From positions 1 through 64,000 of the forward strand of contig NZ_AXUN02000046.1 in assembly GCF_000495435.3 (NCBI RefSeq): a stretch of 64,000 bases of DNA. Direction: 5' to 3'. The DNA is from Youngiibacter fragilis 232.1. GTDB taxonomy: Bacteria; Bacillota; Clostridia; Clostridiales; Clostridiaceae. This document shows, piece by piece, positions 16,852 through 25,059 of this stretch. Positions within the stretch are counted from its first letter, which is position 1. Each line of letters starts with the position of its first letter. Position numbers and translations under genes: made by a program. The notes under the pieces were generated by a model. That model searched no databases and was not told the origin of the DNA. It saw only the letters and a list, made by a program, of their open reading frames with translations.

Positions 16852-17988
16852 CTAATCGAATGACTTCCTGATCTTCTCTATGGCCTCATCCATCTCCTCA
16901 TATGTTGTGTTCAGAGGAGGGAGTATCCTTACGACTGCAGTTCCTGCAGGAAGCACAAGGAGCCTGTTCTCATGGATCCTTGCTATCTTGTCCGCTACCG
17001 GGGTGTTGATCTCTATTCCGATAAGAAGGCCTTTGCCTCTTACTTCAACGACTTCCTTGCTGTCCTTCAGGACTTCACGGAGCCTACCCATGAGATATTC
17101 TCCCTTTTCAGCAACTGACTTCAGGAAATCCTCCTGGAATATTGTCTTCAGTACCTCTTCTGCTGATGCCATCGCTATGTAGTTGCCGCCGAATGTGGTT
17201 CCGTGTGTTCCTGGTCCGAAGACCTCCAGGAACCTTTCATCACCGAGCAGGGCTCCTACCGGCAACCCGTTGCCGAGACCCTTTGCAAGTGTGACAAGGT
17301 CCGGTTTGACATCATAGTTCTGGAAGCTGAATGCTTTGCCTGTCCTGCCGATCCCGGCCTGGACATCATCAACTATGAACATCGCTCCCTTTTCCCTGCA
17401 GAGCCTCTCGATTTCCTTGAGGAACTCATCCTTGGCTACAAGGATGCCGCCTTCTCCCTGCACAGTCTCGACTATCACTCCTGCTGTCTCTTCATCGATG
17501 TAGTCCTTGAGTATCTCAGGCTGGTTGTATGGAATGTGCACGAAGGTTCCGAGCATTTCTCCATAGCCTTTCTTTATCTTGTCCTGTCCTGTTGCGGACA
17601 TTGTCGCAAAGGTCCTTCCGTGGAAGCTCTGCTTGAAGGTTATGAACTTGCTCCTTCCTGTGAACTTCCTTGAGAGCTTTATTGCAGCCTCGTTTGCTTC
17701 AGCTCCGCTGTTGCAGAAGAAAGCCCTTGTGAAGTGTGATGCATCAGTGAGCCTCTTTGCAACCCTTTCCTGAAGGTCGCTTGGGAAAAGGTTCGACATG
17801 TGCCAGAGTGTCTTCACCTGATTGATCACAGCTTCCTCAACGTTATCAGGCCTGTGACCCAGGTTGAGGACTGCTATGCCTGCTATGTAGTCGAGGTATT
17901 TCTCCCCGTCCTCTGTTATTATGTAAGACCCCTTGCCTTCTTTGGGCCTTATAGAATACCTTGCGTAGGTCGGATATAGATAGGACAT
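16852..17988 (-). CDS. argD: Acetylornithine aminotransferase ArgD
   Basis: PLP-dependent class III aminotransferase, 378 residues, for the fourth step of arginine synthesis. Motifs include FCNSGAEANEAAIKL near residue 95, the FKQSFHGRTFATM segment, VDDVQAGIGRTG near 215, and the PLP lysine in LVTLAKGLGNGLPVGAL near 240. The ATG at 17988 shares one base with the argB stop (TAATG) and has GGAGGAG upstream. It is the last gene of argCJBD. Confidence 0.95.
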   Translation of the reverse strand: MSYLYPTYARYSIRPKEGKGSYIITEDGEKYLDYIAGIAVLNLGHRPDNVEEAVINQVKTLWHMSNLFPSDLQERVAKRLTDASHFTRAFFCNSGAEANEAAIKLSRKFTGRSKFITFKQSFHGRTFATMSATGQDKIKKGYGEMLGTFVHIPYNQPEILKDYIDEETAGVIVETVQGEGGILVAKDEFLKEIERLCREKGAMFIVDDVQAGIGRTGKAFSFQNYDVKPDLVTLAKGLGNGLPVGALLGDERFLEVFGPGTHGTTFGGNYIAMASAEEVLKTIFQEDFLKSVAEKGEYLMGRLREVLKDSKEVVEVRGKGLLIGIEINTPVADKIARIHENRLLVLPAGTAVVRILPPLNTTYEEMDEAIEKIRKSFD

Positions 17989-18749
17989 TACATCTCCTCC
18001 TTCTTGATTGCTGTTCCGGAGAAGCTGCCGCTGCTCCACACCGCATCCTGACCGGACACGATCCTTACCGCACCGATTCCGCTCTCAAGAGCGTTCAGGG
18101 CTCCCTTTACCTTGGGGATCATTCCGCCATATATGGTCCCGTCTTCGATCATGCTGTCTATATCAGATTTTGTCGTGCTTTCGAGAACGACACCATCCTT
18201 CATTATGCCCTTGACGTTGGTCACGAAAAGCAGCTCTTCAGCCTTCAGAGCTATTGCAGCGTAGGCCGCTGCACTGTCTGCGTTGACATTAAGGTGCTCT
18301 CCTGTCGGCCCCTCTGCAAGAGGCGTAACAACCGGTACGAGACCAAGGTCGAGAAGGTGCATGAGCACACCTGTCTCAGCCCCTGTCATTGCACCGACAA
18401 GTCCATATCTGTCCCTGTCGATAAGCTCAGCCCTGAAGCAGCTGTCCGGTCCCTGTATACCTATGGCAGGTATGCCGTTAGCCTTAAGAAGCTTTACTAT
18501 CTGCCTGTTGGTCTTGCCTGCGAGCATTACCTCCACTGCAGAAAGGACTTCATCATCAGTGAACCTAAGTCCGTCCACGAATTTCGTCTCTATTCCCTTC
18601 TCCTTGAGATATGAGGTTATGTCAGGCCCTCCGCCATGCACAAGAAGGACCTTGAATCCTGAAGCAAGAAGCTCCTTGATGCTCTGGAAGAAGCCTGCCC
18701 CCAGTTCGTCCGCGACGCTGCCGCCGCACTTGAGTACAACTGTTCCCAT
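17988..18749 (-). CDS. argB: Acetylglutamate kinase ArgB
   Basis: A 253-residue amino acid kinase that phosphorylates N-acetylglutamate. It starts with VLKCGGSVAD, has the substrate loop LVHGGGPDITSYL near residue 38, and NVNADSAAAYAAIAL near 150. The short length resembles the arginine-insensitive, Bacillus-type ArgB rather than the roughly 300-residue arginine-inhibited form, which carries an extra N-terminal helix. It lies 11 bases after argJ. Confidence 0.94.
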   Translation of the reverse strand: MGTVVLKCGGSVADELGAGFFQSIKELLASGFKVLLVHGGGPDITSYLKEKGIETKFVDGLRFTDDEVLSAVEVMLAGKTNRQIVKLLKANGIPAIGIQGPDSCFRAELIDRDRYGLVGAMTGAETGVLMHLLDLGLVPVVTPLAEGPTGEHLNVNADSAAAYAAIALKAEELLFVTNVKGIMKDGVVLESTTKSDIDSMIEDGTIYGGMIPKVKGALNALESGIGAVRIVSGQDAVWSSGSFSGTAIKKEEM

Positions 18750-18760
18750 CCCGATGCCTC

Positions 18761-19978
18761 CTATGACCTGTAGCTTGCGTTGATTTCAATGTACTTGTAT
18801 GTCAGGTCGCATCCCCAGGCAGTGGCTTCGCCTTTTCCCAGGTGGAAGTTGACCTCGATATATACCGTATCGCTCTTCAGGTATTCCTTTGCAGCCTCCT
18901 CGTCGAAGGGCTGTACCTCGCTGTTCTTCAGCATGTACTGGTCACCGAGTATGACATCGACCTTGGAAGGGTCGATGTCAGCTGTCGAATGACCTGCAGC
19001 GGATACTATCCTTCCCCAGTTGGCGTCATTTCCATAAACCGCTGTCTTTACAAGGCTAGAGCCGACGATCTTCTTGCTTATGGCCCTTGCATCAGCATCA
19101 TTCTTAGCTCCCTTGACCTTGACCTCGATAAGCTTTGTAGCCCCTTCTCCATCCTTGGCTATTGACTTGGCCAGGTCCTCTGAGGTCTTCCTCAGCATGG
19201 TGTAGAATACATCCCACTGCGGATGATCTTCACTGAGGAGATTGTTTCCCGCCATTCCGTTTGCCATGAGAAGGACCATGTCATTGGTCGATGTCTCACC
19301 GTCTACGGTTATCTGGTTGAAGGAAATGTCTGTTATCTTTGAGAATGCCCTCTGTAGAGCATCCTTGTCCACATTGGCGTCGGTGGTTATGAATCCGAGC
19401 ATGGTAGCCATGTTGGGGTGGATCATTCCCGAGCCCTTGCAGCATCCGCCGATGGTTACCTTGACTCCGTCTATCTCAGCCTCATAGCCGGTGTATTTCT
19501 CAATGAGGTCAGTGGTCATTATTGCCTTCTCGAAGGACTTCGCACCTTCTGTGGTAGCCTCAGGCGCAACTTCCCTTATTCCCTTGGCTATCTTTTCCAT
19601 GTTGAGGAATTCGCCGATTACTCCAGTTGAAGCAACTCCCACATAGTGCTCGGGGATGTCATACTTTTCTGCTGCGAGCCTTCTCATGATGACTGCATCG
19701 TCCATTCCGCGCTTTCCTGTACATGCGTTGGCACAGGCGCTGTTGACTACGACTGCCTGAAGTGTCCTCTCAGCATTAACGCTTTCCTTTGTAACTATGT
19801 TGGGTGCAGCTATGAACTTGTTCAGCGTATATACCGCTGCTGCAACTGCAGGAACCTCGGAATAGATCATTCCGACATCCTTCTTGTTGTACCTTAGGCC
19901 TACGTGGACACCATCTGCCATGAAGCCCTTTGCGCTTGTAACGGAACCTTCCTTGAGGTGCTTTATGTTGTATTTCAT
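18761..19978 (-). CDS. argJ: Glutamate N-acetyltransferase ArgJ
   Basis: Ornithine acetyltransferase, 405 residues, which recycles acetyl groups between acetylornithine and glutamate; some forms also use acetyl-CoA. The self-cleavage region is HPNMATMLGFITTDA near residue 182, with the conserved Ala-Thr-Met-Leu; the threonine is the nucleophile of the beta subunit. VNSACANACTG near 75 and NGMAGNNLLSED near 240 also match. No argA or argE is present here, consistent with the recycling pathway. Confidence 0.95.
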   Translation of the reverse strand: MKYNIKHLKEGSVTSAKGFMADGVHVGLRYNKKDVGMIYSEVPAVAAAVYTLNKFIAAPNIVTKESVNAERTLQAVVVNSACANACTGKRGMDDAVIMRRLAAEKYDIPEHYVGVASTGVIGEFLNMEKIAKGIREVAPEATTEGAKSFEKAIMTTDLIEKYTGYEAEIDGVKVTIGGCCKGSGMIHPNMATMLGFITTDANVDKDALQRAFSKITDISFNQITVDGETSTNDMVLLMANGMAGNNLLSEDHPQWDVFYTMLRKTSEDLAKSIAKDGEGATKLIEVKVKGAKNDADARAISKKIVGSSLVKTAVYGNDANWGRIVSAAGHSTADIDPSKVDVILGDQYMLKNSEVQPFDEEAAKEYLKSDTVYIEVNFHLGKGEATAWGCDLTYKYIEINASYRS

Positions 19979-20000
19979 CTAAAAACTCTCCTTCACTCTT

Positions 20001-21038
20001 TTATGGATACATCGGCAGCAGGTCCAAGCCTTCCGCCTCATCGAGCCCTGTCCAGATGTTCGCGTTCTGTATCGCCTGCCCTGCGGCTCCCTTGACGAGA
20101 TTGTCAATAACTGACACTATTACGGCCTTGCCGGTCCTCTCATTCACAGAGACACCGATGTCACAGTAGTTCGAACCCTGCACTTCCTTCGTGGATGGGA
20201 ACTCTCCAAGCGGCCTTACCCTGACGAACTTGACGTCCTTGTAAGTGTCCATATAGAGCTTGTGGAGCTCCTCCGCGGTTATTGGCGACTTAAGGTCAAC
20301 GTACTCCGTTGCCATGATCCCTCTGTTCATAGGGATAAGGTGGGTCTCGAAGGTTATCATCCCTATCTCCGGATCCCATCTGTTCAGCTGCTGCTCGATC
20401 TCAGGAGTATGCTGATGTGTGTTTACCTTGTATATCTTGAGGTTTTCATCGATCTCTGAGAAAAGGTTGGCAACTGATGCCCCTCTTCCAGCTCCGGTAA
20501 CTCCGGATTTTGCGTCTATCACTATGCTGTTCCTGACGATCATCTTGTTCTTTGCGAGAGGATACAGTCCAAGCACCGACGCTGTCGGGTAGCATCCCGG
20601 ATTTGAGATGAAGGCTGCATTCCTTATTTCATCCTTCACTATGTCAGCGAGTCCGAAAACCACGCCTTCAAGCTCTTCTTTCGCTATCGGATCCTTCTTG
20701 TACCATTTCCTGTAATCCTCGACATCCTCAAGCCTGAAGTCCCCTGAAAGGTCAACGACCTTCAGTCCTGCATCCCTTAGCTTCTTCGACCAGTCCCTTG
20801 ATATGCCTGCAGGCACAGCAAGGAAAACAAGGTCAGATTTGGCCTTTATCTTCTCCGGGTCGATATCGTCCATGATAAGCTCCACAGCTCCTGAAAGGTG
20901 CGGATAATAGCTTCTTATGGATTCTCCCCCCTTGGAATGAGAATAGATGGCATTGAGCTCGAATACAGGATGATTGTGCAGAAGCCTTATAAGTTCCACA
21001 CCGCCGTATCCGGTCGCTCCGACCAGGGCTACTTTCAT
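20001..21038 (-). CDS. argC: N-acetyl-gamma-glutamyl-phosphate reductase ArgC
   Basis: NADPH-dependent reductase, 345 residues, third step of arginine synthesis. The N-terminal nucleotide fold begins VALVGATGYGGVELIRLL, and the catalytic cysteine is in FISNPGCYPTAS near residue 145. The ATG at 21038 is chosen because GGAG lies 8 bases upstream and the beta strand starts there; an ATG at 21056 has no ribosome site. It is the first gene of argCJBD, with a near-consensus promoter that overlaps an ARG-box-like site. Confidence 0.95.
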   Translation of the reverse strand: MKVALVGATGYGGVELIRLLHNHPVFELNAIYSHSKGGESIRSYYPHLSGAVELIMDDIDPEKIKAKSDLVFLAVPAGISRDWSKKLRDAGLKVVDLSGDFRLEDVEDYRKWYKKDPIAKEELEGVVFGLADIVKDEIRNAAFISNPGCYPTASVLGLYPLAKNKMIVRNSIVIDAKSGVTGAGRGASVANLFSEIDENLKIYKVNTHQHTPEIEQQLNRWDPEIGMITFETHLIPMNRGIMATEYVDLKSPITAEELHKLYMDTYKDVKFVRVRPLGEFPSTKEVQGSNYCDIGVSVNERTGKAVIVSVIDNLVKGAAGQAIQNANIWTGLDEAEGLDLLPMYP

Positions 21039-21076
21039 TGTCTTCACTCCCATCATGAAAATTTATGCTAATTGCA

Positions 21077-21104
21077 ATTATAGTATGAATACTTATAATG
21101 TCAA
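21077..21104 (-). promoter_or_regulatory. Promoter of the argCJBD operon
   Basis: On the minus strand a perfect TTGACA (21099-21104) and a perfect TATAAT (21077-21082) are 16 bases apart. The leader is about 32 bases. A promoter this strong would need repression, and the spacer carries an ARG-box-like palindrome. Confidence 0.85.
21086..21099. promoter_or_regulatory. ARG-box-like operator in the argC promoter
   Basis: TGAATACTTATAAT matches 10 of 14 positions of the ArgR/AhrC consensus TGAATAATTATTCA. It also has the symmetric arms AGTAT/ATACT around its 5' half. It fills the spacer between -35 and -10, the usual place for repression by ArgR. The argR gene itself is not in the window. Confidence 0.55.
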
Positions 21105-21156
21105 TTGCATTTTTATCGTTTATTTTATTTTATCCCTATCTCACCCTTTTGTATAT

Positions 21157-21350
21157 ATAAAAAAGTCAGCTGGAAAACCTCTGCGAACCCTTGCAGGATA
21201 TGGCTCCTCAAGGCGTGTCAATGAAGCCGCCGGGAGCATGCGATTCAAAATGTTGAATATTCCAATGAAGTGCCGCGGAACCTGACTTAGCCTGAGATTC
21301 CCGTCATTTGGCCACTTGCGGAAGAACGCGCTTTCCCGAACCACGAATTT
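21157..21350 (-). ncRNA. Candidate structured RNA upstream of argC, unknown class
   Basis: A GC-rich block between AT-rich flanks with several nested complementarities. The closing stem is AAGTCAG/CTGACTT (21163-21169 with 21282-21288). Inside it are CTGC/GCAG (21181-21184, 21193-21196), GCTCC/GGAGC (21203-21207, 21233-21237) enclosing GGC/GCC, and ATTCAA/TTGAAT (21243-21248, 21253-21258) with a 4-base loop. On the minus strand the closing stem runs straight into a U-tract, as in an intrinsic terminator, so the transcript would run from about 21350 to 21157 towards argC. I do not recognise it as a known riboswitch. It could be a leader, an sRNA or a decayed repeat; a 71-codon open frame also crosses it. 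Confidence 0.45.
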
Positions 21351-21357
21351 ATGCATA

Positions 21358-21386
21358 TTTATACTATTGTTTTAAATAGTTATTCA
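21358..21386 (-). promoter_or_regulatory. Possible promoter and ARG-box-like site of the structured element
   Basis: On the minus strand TATAAA (21358-21363) has a weak TGAATA -35 (21381-21386) at 17 bases. The plus-strand sequence TAAATAGTTATTCA at 21373-21386 differs at one of 14 positions from the site at 23801-23814 and at two from the ARG-box consensus. The operator match is better than the promoter match. Confidence 0.45.
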
Positions 21387-21402
21387 TAATAAAAATGCAA
21401 AA

Positions 21403-21421
21403 TGCAGGCATTTAGCCTGCA
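21403..21421 (-). terminator. Terminator of the amino acid ABC transporter operon
   Basis: On the minus strand a 7-bp stem TGCAGGC/GCCTGCA with a 5-base loop is followed by a T-rich stretch, 15 bases after the ATPase stop. Confidence 0.75.
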
Positions 21422-21435
21422 GACTGCAAAATATT

Positions 21436-22158
21436 TTAAAGTACCTTTGATAAGAAATCCTTTGTCCTGGGATGTTTCGGATTCATGAAAAGTTTGTCCG
21501 GCGAGTCATCCTCAAGTACCACACCCTCATCCATGAAGAGCACCCTGTCAGCAATCTCCTTGGCAAAACCCATCTCATGGGTTACAACTACCATGGTCAT
21601 CCCGTCGAAGGCAAGCTCCCTCATTACATCAAGAACCTCACCGACCATCTCAGGGTCGAGCGCTGATGTAGGCTCGTCGAACAGCATTACATCCGGACCC
21701 ATTGCAAGTGACCTGGCGATTGCGATCCTCTGCTTCTGTCCGCCTGAAAGCTGCCCCGGGTATGTGTTCGCCTTGTCCCTGAGCCCTACCCTGTCAAGAA
21801 GGACATATGCCTCCTTTTCAGCTTCAGCCTGAGAAAGCCCCTTGAGCTTCCTCGGGCCTATTGTTATGTTCTCAAGGACGCTCAGGTGCGGGAACAGGTT
21901 GAACTGCTGGAATACCATTCCCATTTTCTGCCGTATCTTGTCTATGTCAGTCTTCTTATCCGTTATTGATATCCCTTCGAATATGATCTCTCCGCCTGTC
22001 GGTTCTTCAAGCCTGTTCAGGCACCGGAGCAGCGTGCTCTTACCCGAGCCCGAAGGGCCTATGACAACAACGACCTGGCCTTTCCCGATGGAAAGGTCTA
22101 TTCCCTTCAGGACTTCCAGTTTTCCGAAGCTCTTTCTCAGTCCCTTAACCTCGATCAT
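21436..22158 (-). CDS. Polar amino acid ABC transporter ATPase (GlnQ/ArtP family)
   Basis: A 240-residue ATPase of the PAAT family. Motifs are Walker [10 protein letters not shown] near residue 34, Q-loop [11 protein letters not shown], signature LSGGQKQR near 137, Walker [20 protein letters not shown] and the H-loop VVTHEMGFA. It overlaps the permease gene by 14 bases. Given the ARG-box-like site at the operon promoter and the adjacent arg genes, arginine or another basic amino acid is a plausible substrate, but that is inference. Confidence 0.93.
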   Translation of the reverse strand: MIEVKGLRKSFGKLEVLKGIDLSIGKGQVVVVIGPSGSGKSTLLRCLNRLEEPTGGEIIFEGISITDKKTDIDKIRQKMGMVFQQFNLFPHLSVLENITIGPRKLKGLSQAEAEKEAYVLLDRVGLRDKANTYPGQLSGGQKQRIAIARSLAMGPDVMLFDEPTSALDPEMVGEVLDVMRELAFDGMTMVVVTHEMGFAKEIADRVLFMDEGVVLEDDSPDKLFMNPKHPRTKDFLSKVL

Positions 22159-22801
22159 CTGTGCTCATCCTCCTCTCGAAGTAGCCCATCAGCTTGGACA
22201 GGCTGAATGTCAGAATGAAGTAGACCACAGCTACCACAATAAGCGGTTCGAACGGCTTGTATGTATTTCCCCTTATGGTATCGGCGTTGAACATAAGCTC
22301 ATTGATACCAATTATGGATGCTATGGACGATTCCTTTATTATCGTTATGAACTCGTTGCCGAGTGCAGGCAGAATATTCTTGACTGCCTGTGGTATTATT
22401 ATATACCTCATGGACATGGTCTTTCCCATTCCAATGGACCTTGCCGCTTCCATCTGGCCCTTGTCAACAGCCTGTATTCCTGCCCTGATGATTTCGGCGG
22501 TATATGCCGCACTGTTGACTGAAAGTGCGATTATTCCCGCAGTAAGTCCGGGAAAGGATATCCCGAGATGCGGAAGACCATAGAACACAATATACAGCTG
22601 GACGAGCAGCGGAGTTCCTCTGATGAACTCAATGTATGCGGTTGCTATGAAATTCAGAAGCTTGTTCTTCGAAAGCTTGAGAAGAGCAAGCAGAAGTCCG
22701 AAGATGAATCCTACAATGACAGTGAAAAATGCGAGAGTTACTGTGATCTTGGCACCTTCAATGTAAAACTGGTAGTATTCGGACATGAAACTAAAATCCA
22801 A
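22145..22801 (-). CDS. Polar amino acid ABC transporter permease
   Basis: A 218-residue HisMQ-type permease with about five helices. It has the PAAT signatures [19 protein letters not shown] near residue 60 and the coupling loop [22 protein letters not shown] near 130. The start is a TTG at 22801 with GGAGG 8 bases upstream; the next ATG would cut into the N-terminus. Only one permease is encoded, so it probably works as a homodimer. Confidence 0.9.
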   Translation of the reverse strand: MDFSFMSEYYQFYIEGAKITVTLAFFTVIVGFIFGLLLALLKLSKNKLLNFIATAYIEFIRGTPLLVQLYIVFYGLPHLGISFPGLTAGIIALSVNSAAYTAEIIRAGIQAVDKGQMEAARSIGMGKTMSMRYIIIPQAVKNILPALGNEFITIIKESSIASIIGINELMFNADTIRGNTYKPFEPLIVVAVVYFILTFSLSKLMGYFERRMSTDDRG

Positions 22802-22846
22802 TGGATATTCCTCCAGTCTGACGGCATTTTAACCGTGTATTGAAAA

Positions 22847-22876
22847 AATGTTAGGCGGCATCAGTCACCTAACATT
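22847..22876 (-). terminator. Intercistronic hairpin, partial terminator within the ABC operon
   Basis: On the minus strand AATGTTAGG and CCTAACATT form a 9-bp perfect stem with a 12-base loop, followed by TTTTTTC. It lies between the binding-protein gene and the permease. This arrangement is common in ABC operons and keeps the binding protein in excess over membrane subunits. Confidence 0.7.
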
Positions 22877-22904
22877 CCCATTATCATTTTACCATAAAAA
22901 TGGC

Positions 22905-23750
22905 TTATTCATCAGCAAGCTTATTGGCTTCAATTATAAATCCCTCAAGGGTCTTGTCGGCGATGATCCTTTCAAGTGTCTTGTTGACTTCTGCTACAAG
23001 ATCAGCTGAGCCTTTCTTTAATGCAGCAACCTTTCCTTCCGGATCCTTCTTGACTGTGATGGTTGAAATAATAAGGTCAGCATTTTCCTTGACGTTTGAT
23101 TCCGCTACAGGAGCCTCTATTATAGCCGCATCAGCCCTTTTGGACTTGAGCGCGAGTATCAGGTCAGAGATCTTGCCCAGTGAAAGGATTGTTGCTCCTT
23201 CAACAGTCTTGGCAGCCTCTTCCTGCACAGAACCCTTCTGTACTGCTATGGTCTTTCCTTTAAGCGACTCGGCTGTCGTAAGGGTGCCTTTGTCGGATTC
23301 CCTTATTACAACTGACTGGTCCGCTGAATAATACTGGATTGAGAAATCTACGCTCTTGGCCCTATCTTCAGTAGGTGTAAGTCCCGCGATTACGATGTCC
23401 ACCGTACCCTGGTCAAGTGCAGCAAGAAGTCCATCAAACTTCAGGTCTTTGATCTCAAGCGTAACTCCAAGATCCTTTGCGATCTCCTTGGCTATCTCGA
23501 TATCGAAGCCTACTATCGTATCCTTGCCATTTATTGACTTGTGGAACTCGAACGGTGGGTAGTCAGCGCTGGTTCCAAGTATGAGCTTTCCGCTTTCCTT
23601 GATCTTCTTCATAGACGGTGACATGGCAACAGTTTCCGATGGCGCTGTAGTTGGAGCGGTTGTTGGTGTTGTCTTGCTTCCGCAGCCAGCTGCGAATATC
23701 GCCATGGCTGCAACTGATGCTGCCACAAGCCTCTTTATGCTCTTCTTCAT
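22905..23750 (-). CDS. Polar amino acid ABC transporter substrate-binding lipoprotein
   Basis: A 281-residue type 3 solute-binding protein. The signal peptide ends in the lipobox FAAGC at about residue 23, followed by a Thr/Pro-rich linker to residue 45. The binding fold has the typical GTSADYPPFEF segment, VGFDIEIAKEIAKDLG and GLTPTEDRAKSVDFS. The Asp in VGFDIEI and the Arg in TPTEDRAKS are the usual alpha-amino and carboxylate contacts. It is the first gene of the operon, expressed from the promoter at 23787-23815. Confidence 0.93.
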   Translation of the reverse strand: MKKSIKRLVAASVAAMAIFAAGCGSKTTPTTAPTTAPSETVAMSPSMKKIKESGKLILGTSADYPPFEFHKSINGKDTIVGFDIEIAKEIAKDLGVTLEIKDLKFDGLLAALDQGTVDIVIAGLTPTEDRAKSVDFSIQYYSADQSVVIRESDKGTLTTAESLKGKTIAVQKGSVQEEAAKTVEGATILSLGKISDLILALKSKRADAAIIEAPVAESNVKENADLIISTITVKKDPEGKVAALKKGSADLVAEVNKTLERIIADKTLEGFIIEANKLADE

Positions 23751-23786
23751 ATTCTATTCCTCCCAGATTTCATGTTTTACCAAGTA

Positions 23787-23815
23787 ATTATACGTCACAT
23801 TAAATAATTATTCAA
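23787..23815 (-). promoter_or_regulatory. Promoter of the amino acid ABC transporter operon
   Basis: On the minus strand TTGAAT (23810-23815), 17 bases, then a perfect TATAAT (23787-23792). The leader is about 35 bases. The spacer is occupied by an ARG-box-like palindrome. Confidence 0.8.
23801..23814. promoter_or_regulatory. ARG-box-like operator in the ABC transporter promoter
   Basis: Read on the minus strand, TGAATAATTATTTA matches 13 of 14 bases of the consensus TGAATAATTATTCA. It overlaps the -35 and spacer. Binding by ArgR would repress transport when arginine is plentiful and tie this transporter to the arg operon 2.7 kb away. Confidence 0.65.
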
Positions 23816-23953
23816 TAGTATGCATATCAATAATCCCGCTTAAATTTTGCCAATCTACTTATAAAGAAGAAATAATTTTAATGATTTTACAAACCATCAT
23901 ACTTCTGCAGAAGAAGACGTAAATCCCGGCGAATTGCATGAAATAACAAGGAA

Positions 23954-23990
23954 GGACAGCCTTCAGACCTTTCGGGCATTCAGGCTGTCC
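23954..23990 (-). terminator. Terminator of the GlsB-like gene
   Basis: A 9-bp perfect stem GGACAGCCT/AGGCTGTCC encloses a 19-base loop. On the minus strand it is followed by a T-rich but interrupted tract, so termination efficiency is uncertain. Confidence 0.6.
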
Positions 23991-23995
23991 TCGAT

Positions 23996-24244
23996 TCATT
24001 TCTTAAGCATCTTGAGTATTGTGATCAGTATTATCGCTCCAACAACAGAAACCGCTATGCTCCAGAGGTTTATGCCGGTAGGTCCTGACAGGTTCAGGAA
24101 TCTTGCGATCCATCCGCCTATGATGGCACCACCGATACCGACAAGTATGTTGGCACCGATTCCCATGCTCCTGTCCCTTCCGGTGAATTTGCTGGCAATC
24201 CAGCCCGCAAGTCCGCCAACTACTATCCAGCTTAATATATCCAT
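23996..24244 (-). CDS. GlsB/YeaQ/YmgE family small membrane protein
   Basis: An 82-residue protein with three hydrophobic, glycine-rich helices and the family signature (residues about 4-16) WIVVGGLAGWIAS, then GIGANILVGIGGAIIGGWIARFL. Members are often called transglycosylase-associated or general stress proteins, though the biochemical role is not established. It is monocistronic, with AAGGAG ahead of its ATG. The 24245-24430 gap behind it shows no further gene. Confidence 0.88.
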   Translation of the reverse strand: MDILSWIVVGGLAGWIASKFTGRDRSMGIGANILVGIGGAIIGGWIARFLNLSGPTGINLWSIAVSVVGAIILITILKMLKK

Positions 24245-24430
24245 ATCGATTCTCCTTTAGATTTAACATATTCAAATATCTTATCAGGATATTCCCATAC
24301 CTGAATCTTATTTCCAAAGGGGCTTGAAGTCAACAAAGCCTGGGCATTATTCAGCCAATGTTATCTCTTTGTTCTTCTTTTTGTAAAAAGGAAGACGGTT
24401 TTTCTCAAAATGGTAACATCTCACGATTCT

Positions 24431-25021
24431 TTATTTATTGGAATCTATGTACTTCCATCCCTTTACGAAATAGTCGACCCCCGACATGAGCGTAAAGAAG
24501 ACCGCAAGATACATAGCTGCCATCGGCACTATGCCGAAGAATCCGTCAAGGAAGGGCATCGCTTCAAATACCTTCATCATGTATTCTTCCCTTTCCCCGA
24601 TAAGCTTCAGGAGGAATCCTATGATTGCTATCATCTGGGTTGTAGTCTTCACCTTTCCCCAGAAGCTCGCGGCGATGACCTTGCCATCCCCTGCGGCTAT
24701 GGACCTGAGTCCAGATACTGCAAATTCCCTCGCGATTATGACGACCACCATCCATGTGCTGATCTCACCGAACTCAACGAGCGCGATTAGCGCGGATGTG
24801 ACAAGTATCTTGTCAGCGAGAGGATCCATAAGCTTCCCGAAGTCTGTGACAAGGTTGTATTTTCTTGCAAGATGACCGTCAATGTGGTCGGTAATAGAAG
24901 CTACGATGAAAATTACCGCAGCTATTGTAAAGTTGAACGGTATCGCATCAACGGCAACCAGTAGCAGGAAAAAAGGCACGAGTACCATCCTGAATACCGT
25001 TATCTTGTTTGGTAAATTCAT
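24431..25021 (-). CDS. pgsA: CDP-diacylglycerol-glycerol-3-phosphate phosphatidyltransferase PgsA
   Basis: Integral membrane enzyme, 196 residues, that makes phosphatidylglycerophosphate. The CDP-alcohol phosphotransferase motif D-x2-DG-x2-AR-x8-G-x3-D-x3-D is intact at residues about 42-70 (DHIDGHLARK and then GKLMDPLAD). It begins MNLPNKITVFRM, typical of PgsA. It follows the ftsK gene by 38 bases on the same strand, the common Firmicute arrangement. Confidence 0.94.
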   Translation of the reverse strand: MNLPNKITVFRMVLVPFFLLLVAVDAIPFNFTIAAVIFIVASITDHIDGHLARKYNLVTDFGKLMDPLADKILVTSALIALVEFGEISTWMVVVIIAREFAVSGLRSIAAGDGKVIAASFWGKVKTTTQMIAIIGFLLKLIGEREEYMMKVFEAMPFLDGFFGIVPMAAMYLAVFFTLMSGVDYFVKGWKYIDSNK

Positions 25022-25059
25022 AAAACATCTCCATCCGTTCGGGTCTGCTGATCCCGGAC

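Noticed and set aside
21270-21290. T-box-like CCGCGG segment upstream of argC
   Set aside because: The conserved T-box core and specifier stem are absent, and only a short GC motif is shared.
21141-21356. 71-codon open frame on the minus strand across the structured element
   Set aside because: It has no ribosome site, its ATG lies at or before the predicted transcription start, and the DNA is full of complementary stems. A decayed coding repeat cannot be fully excluded.
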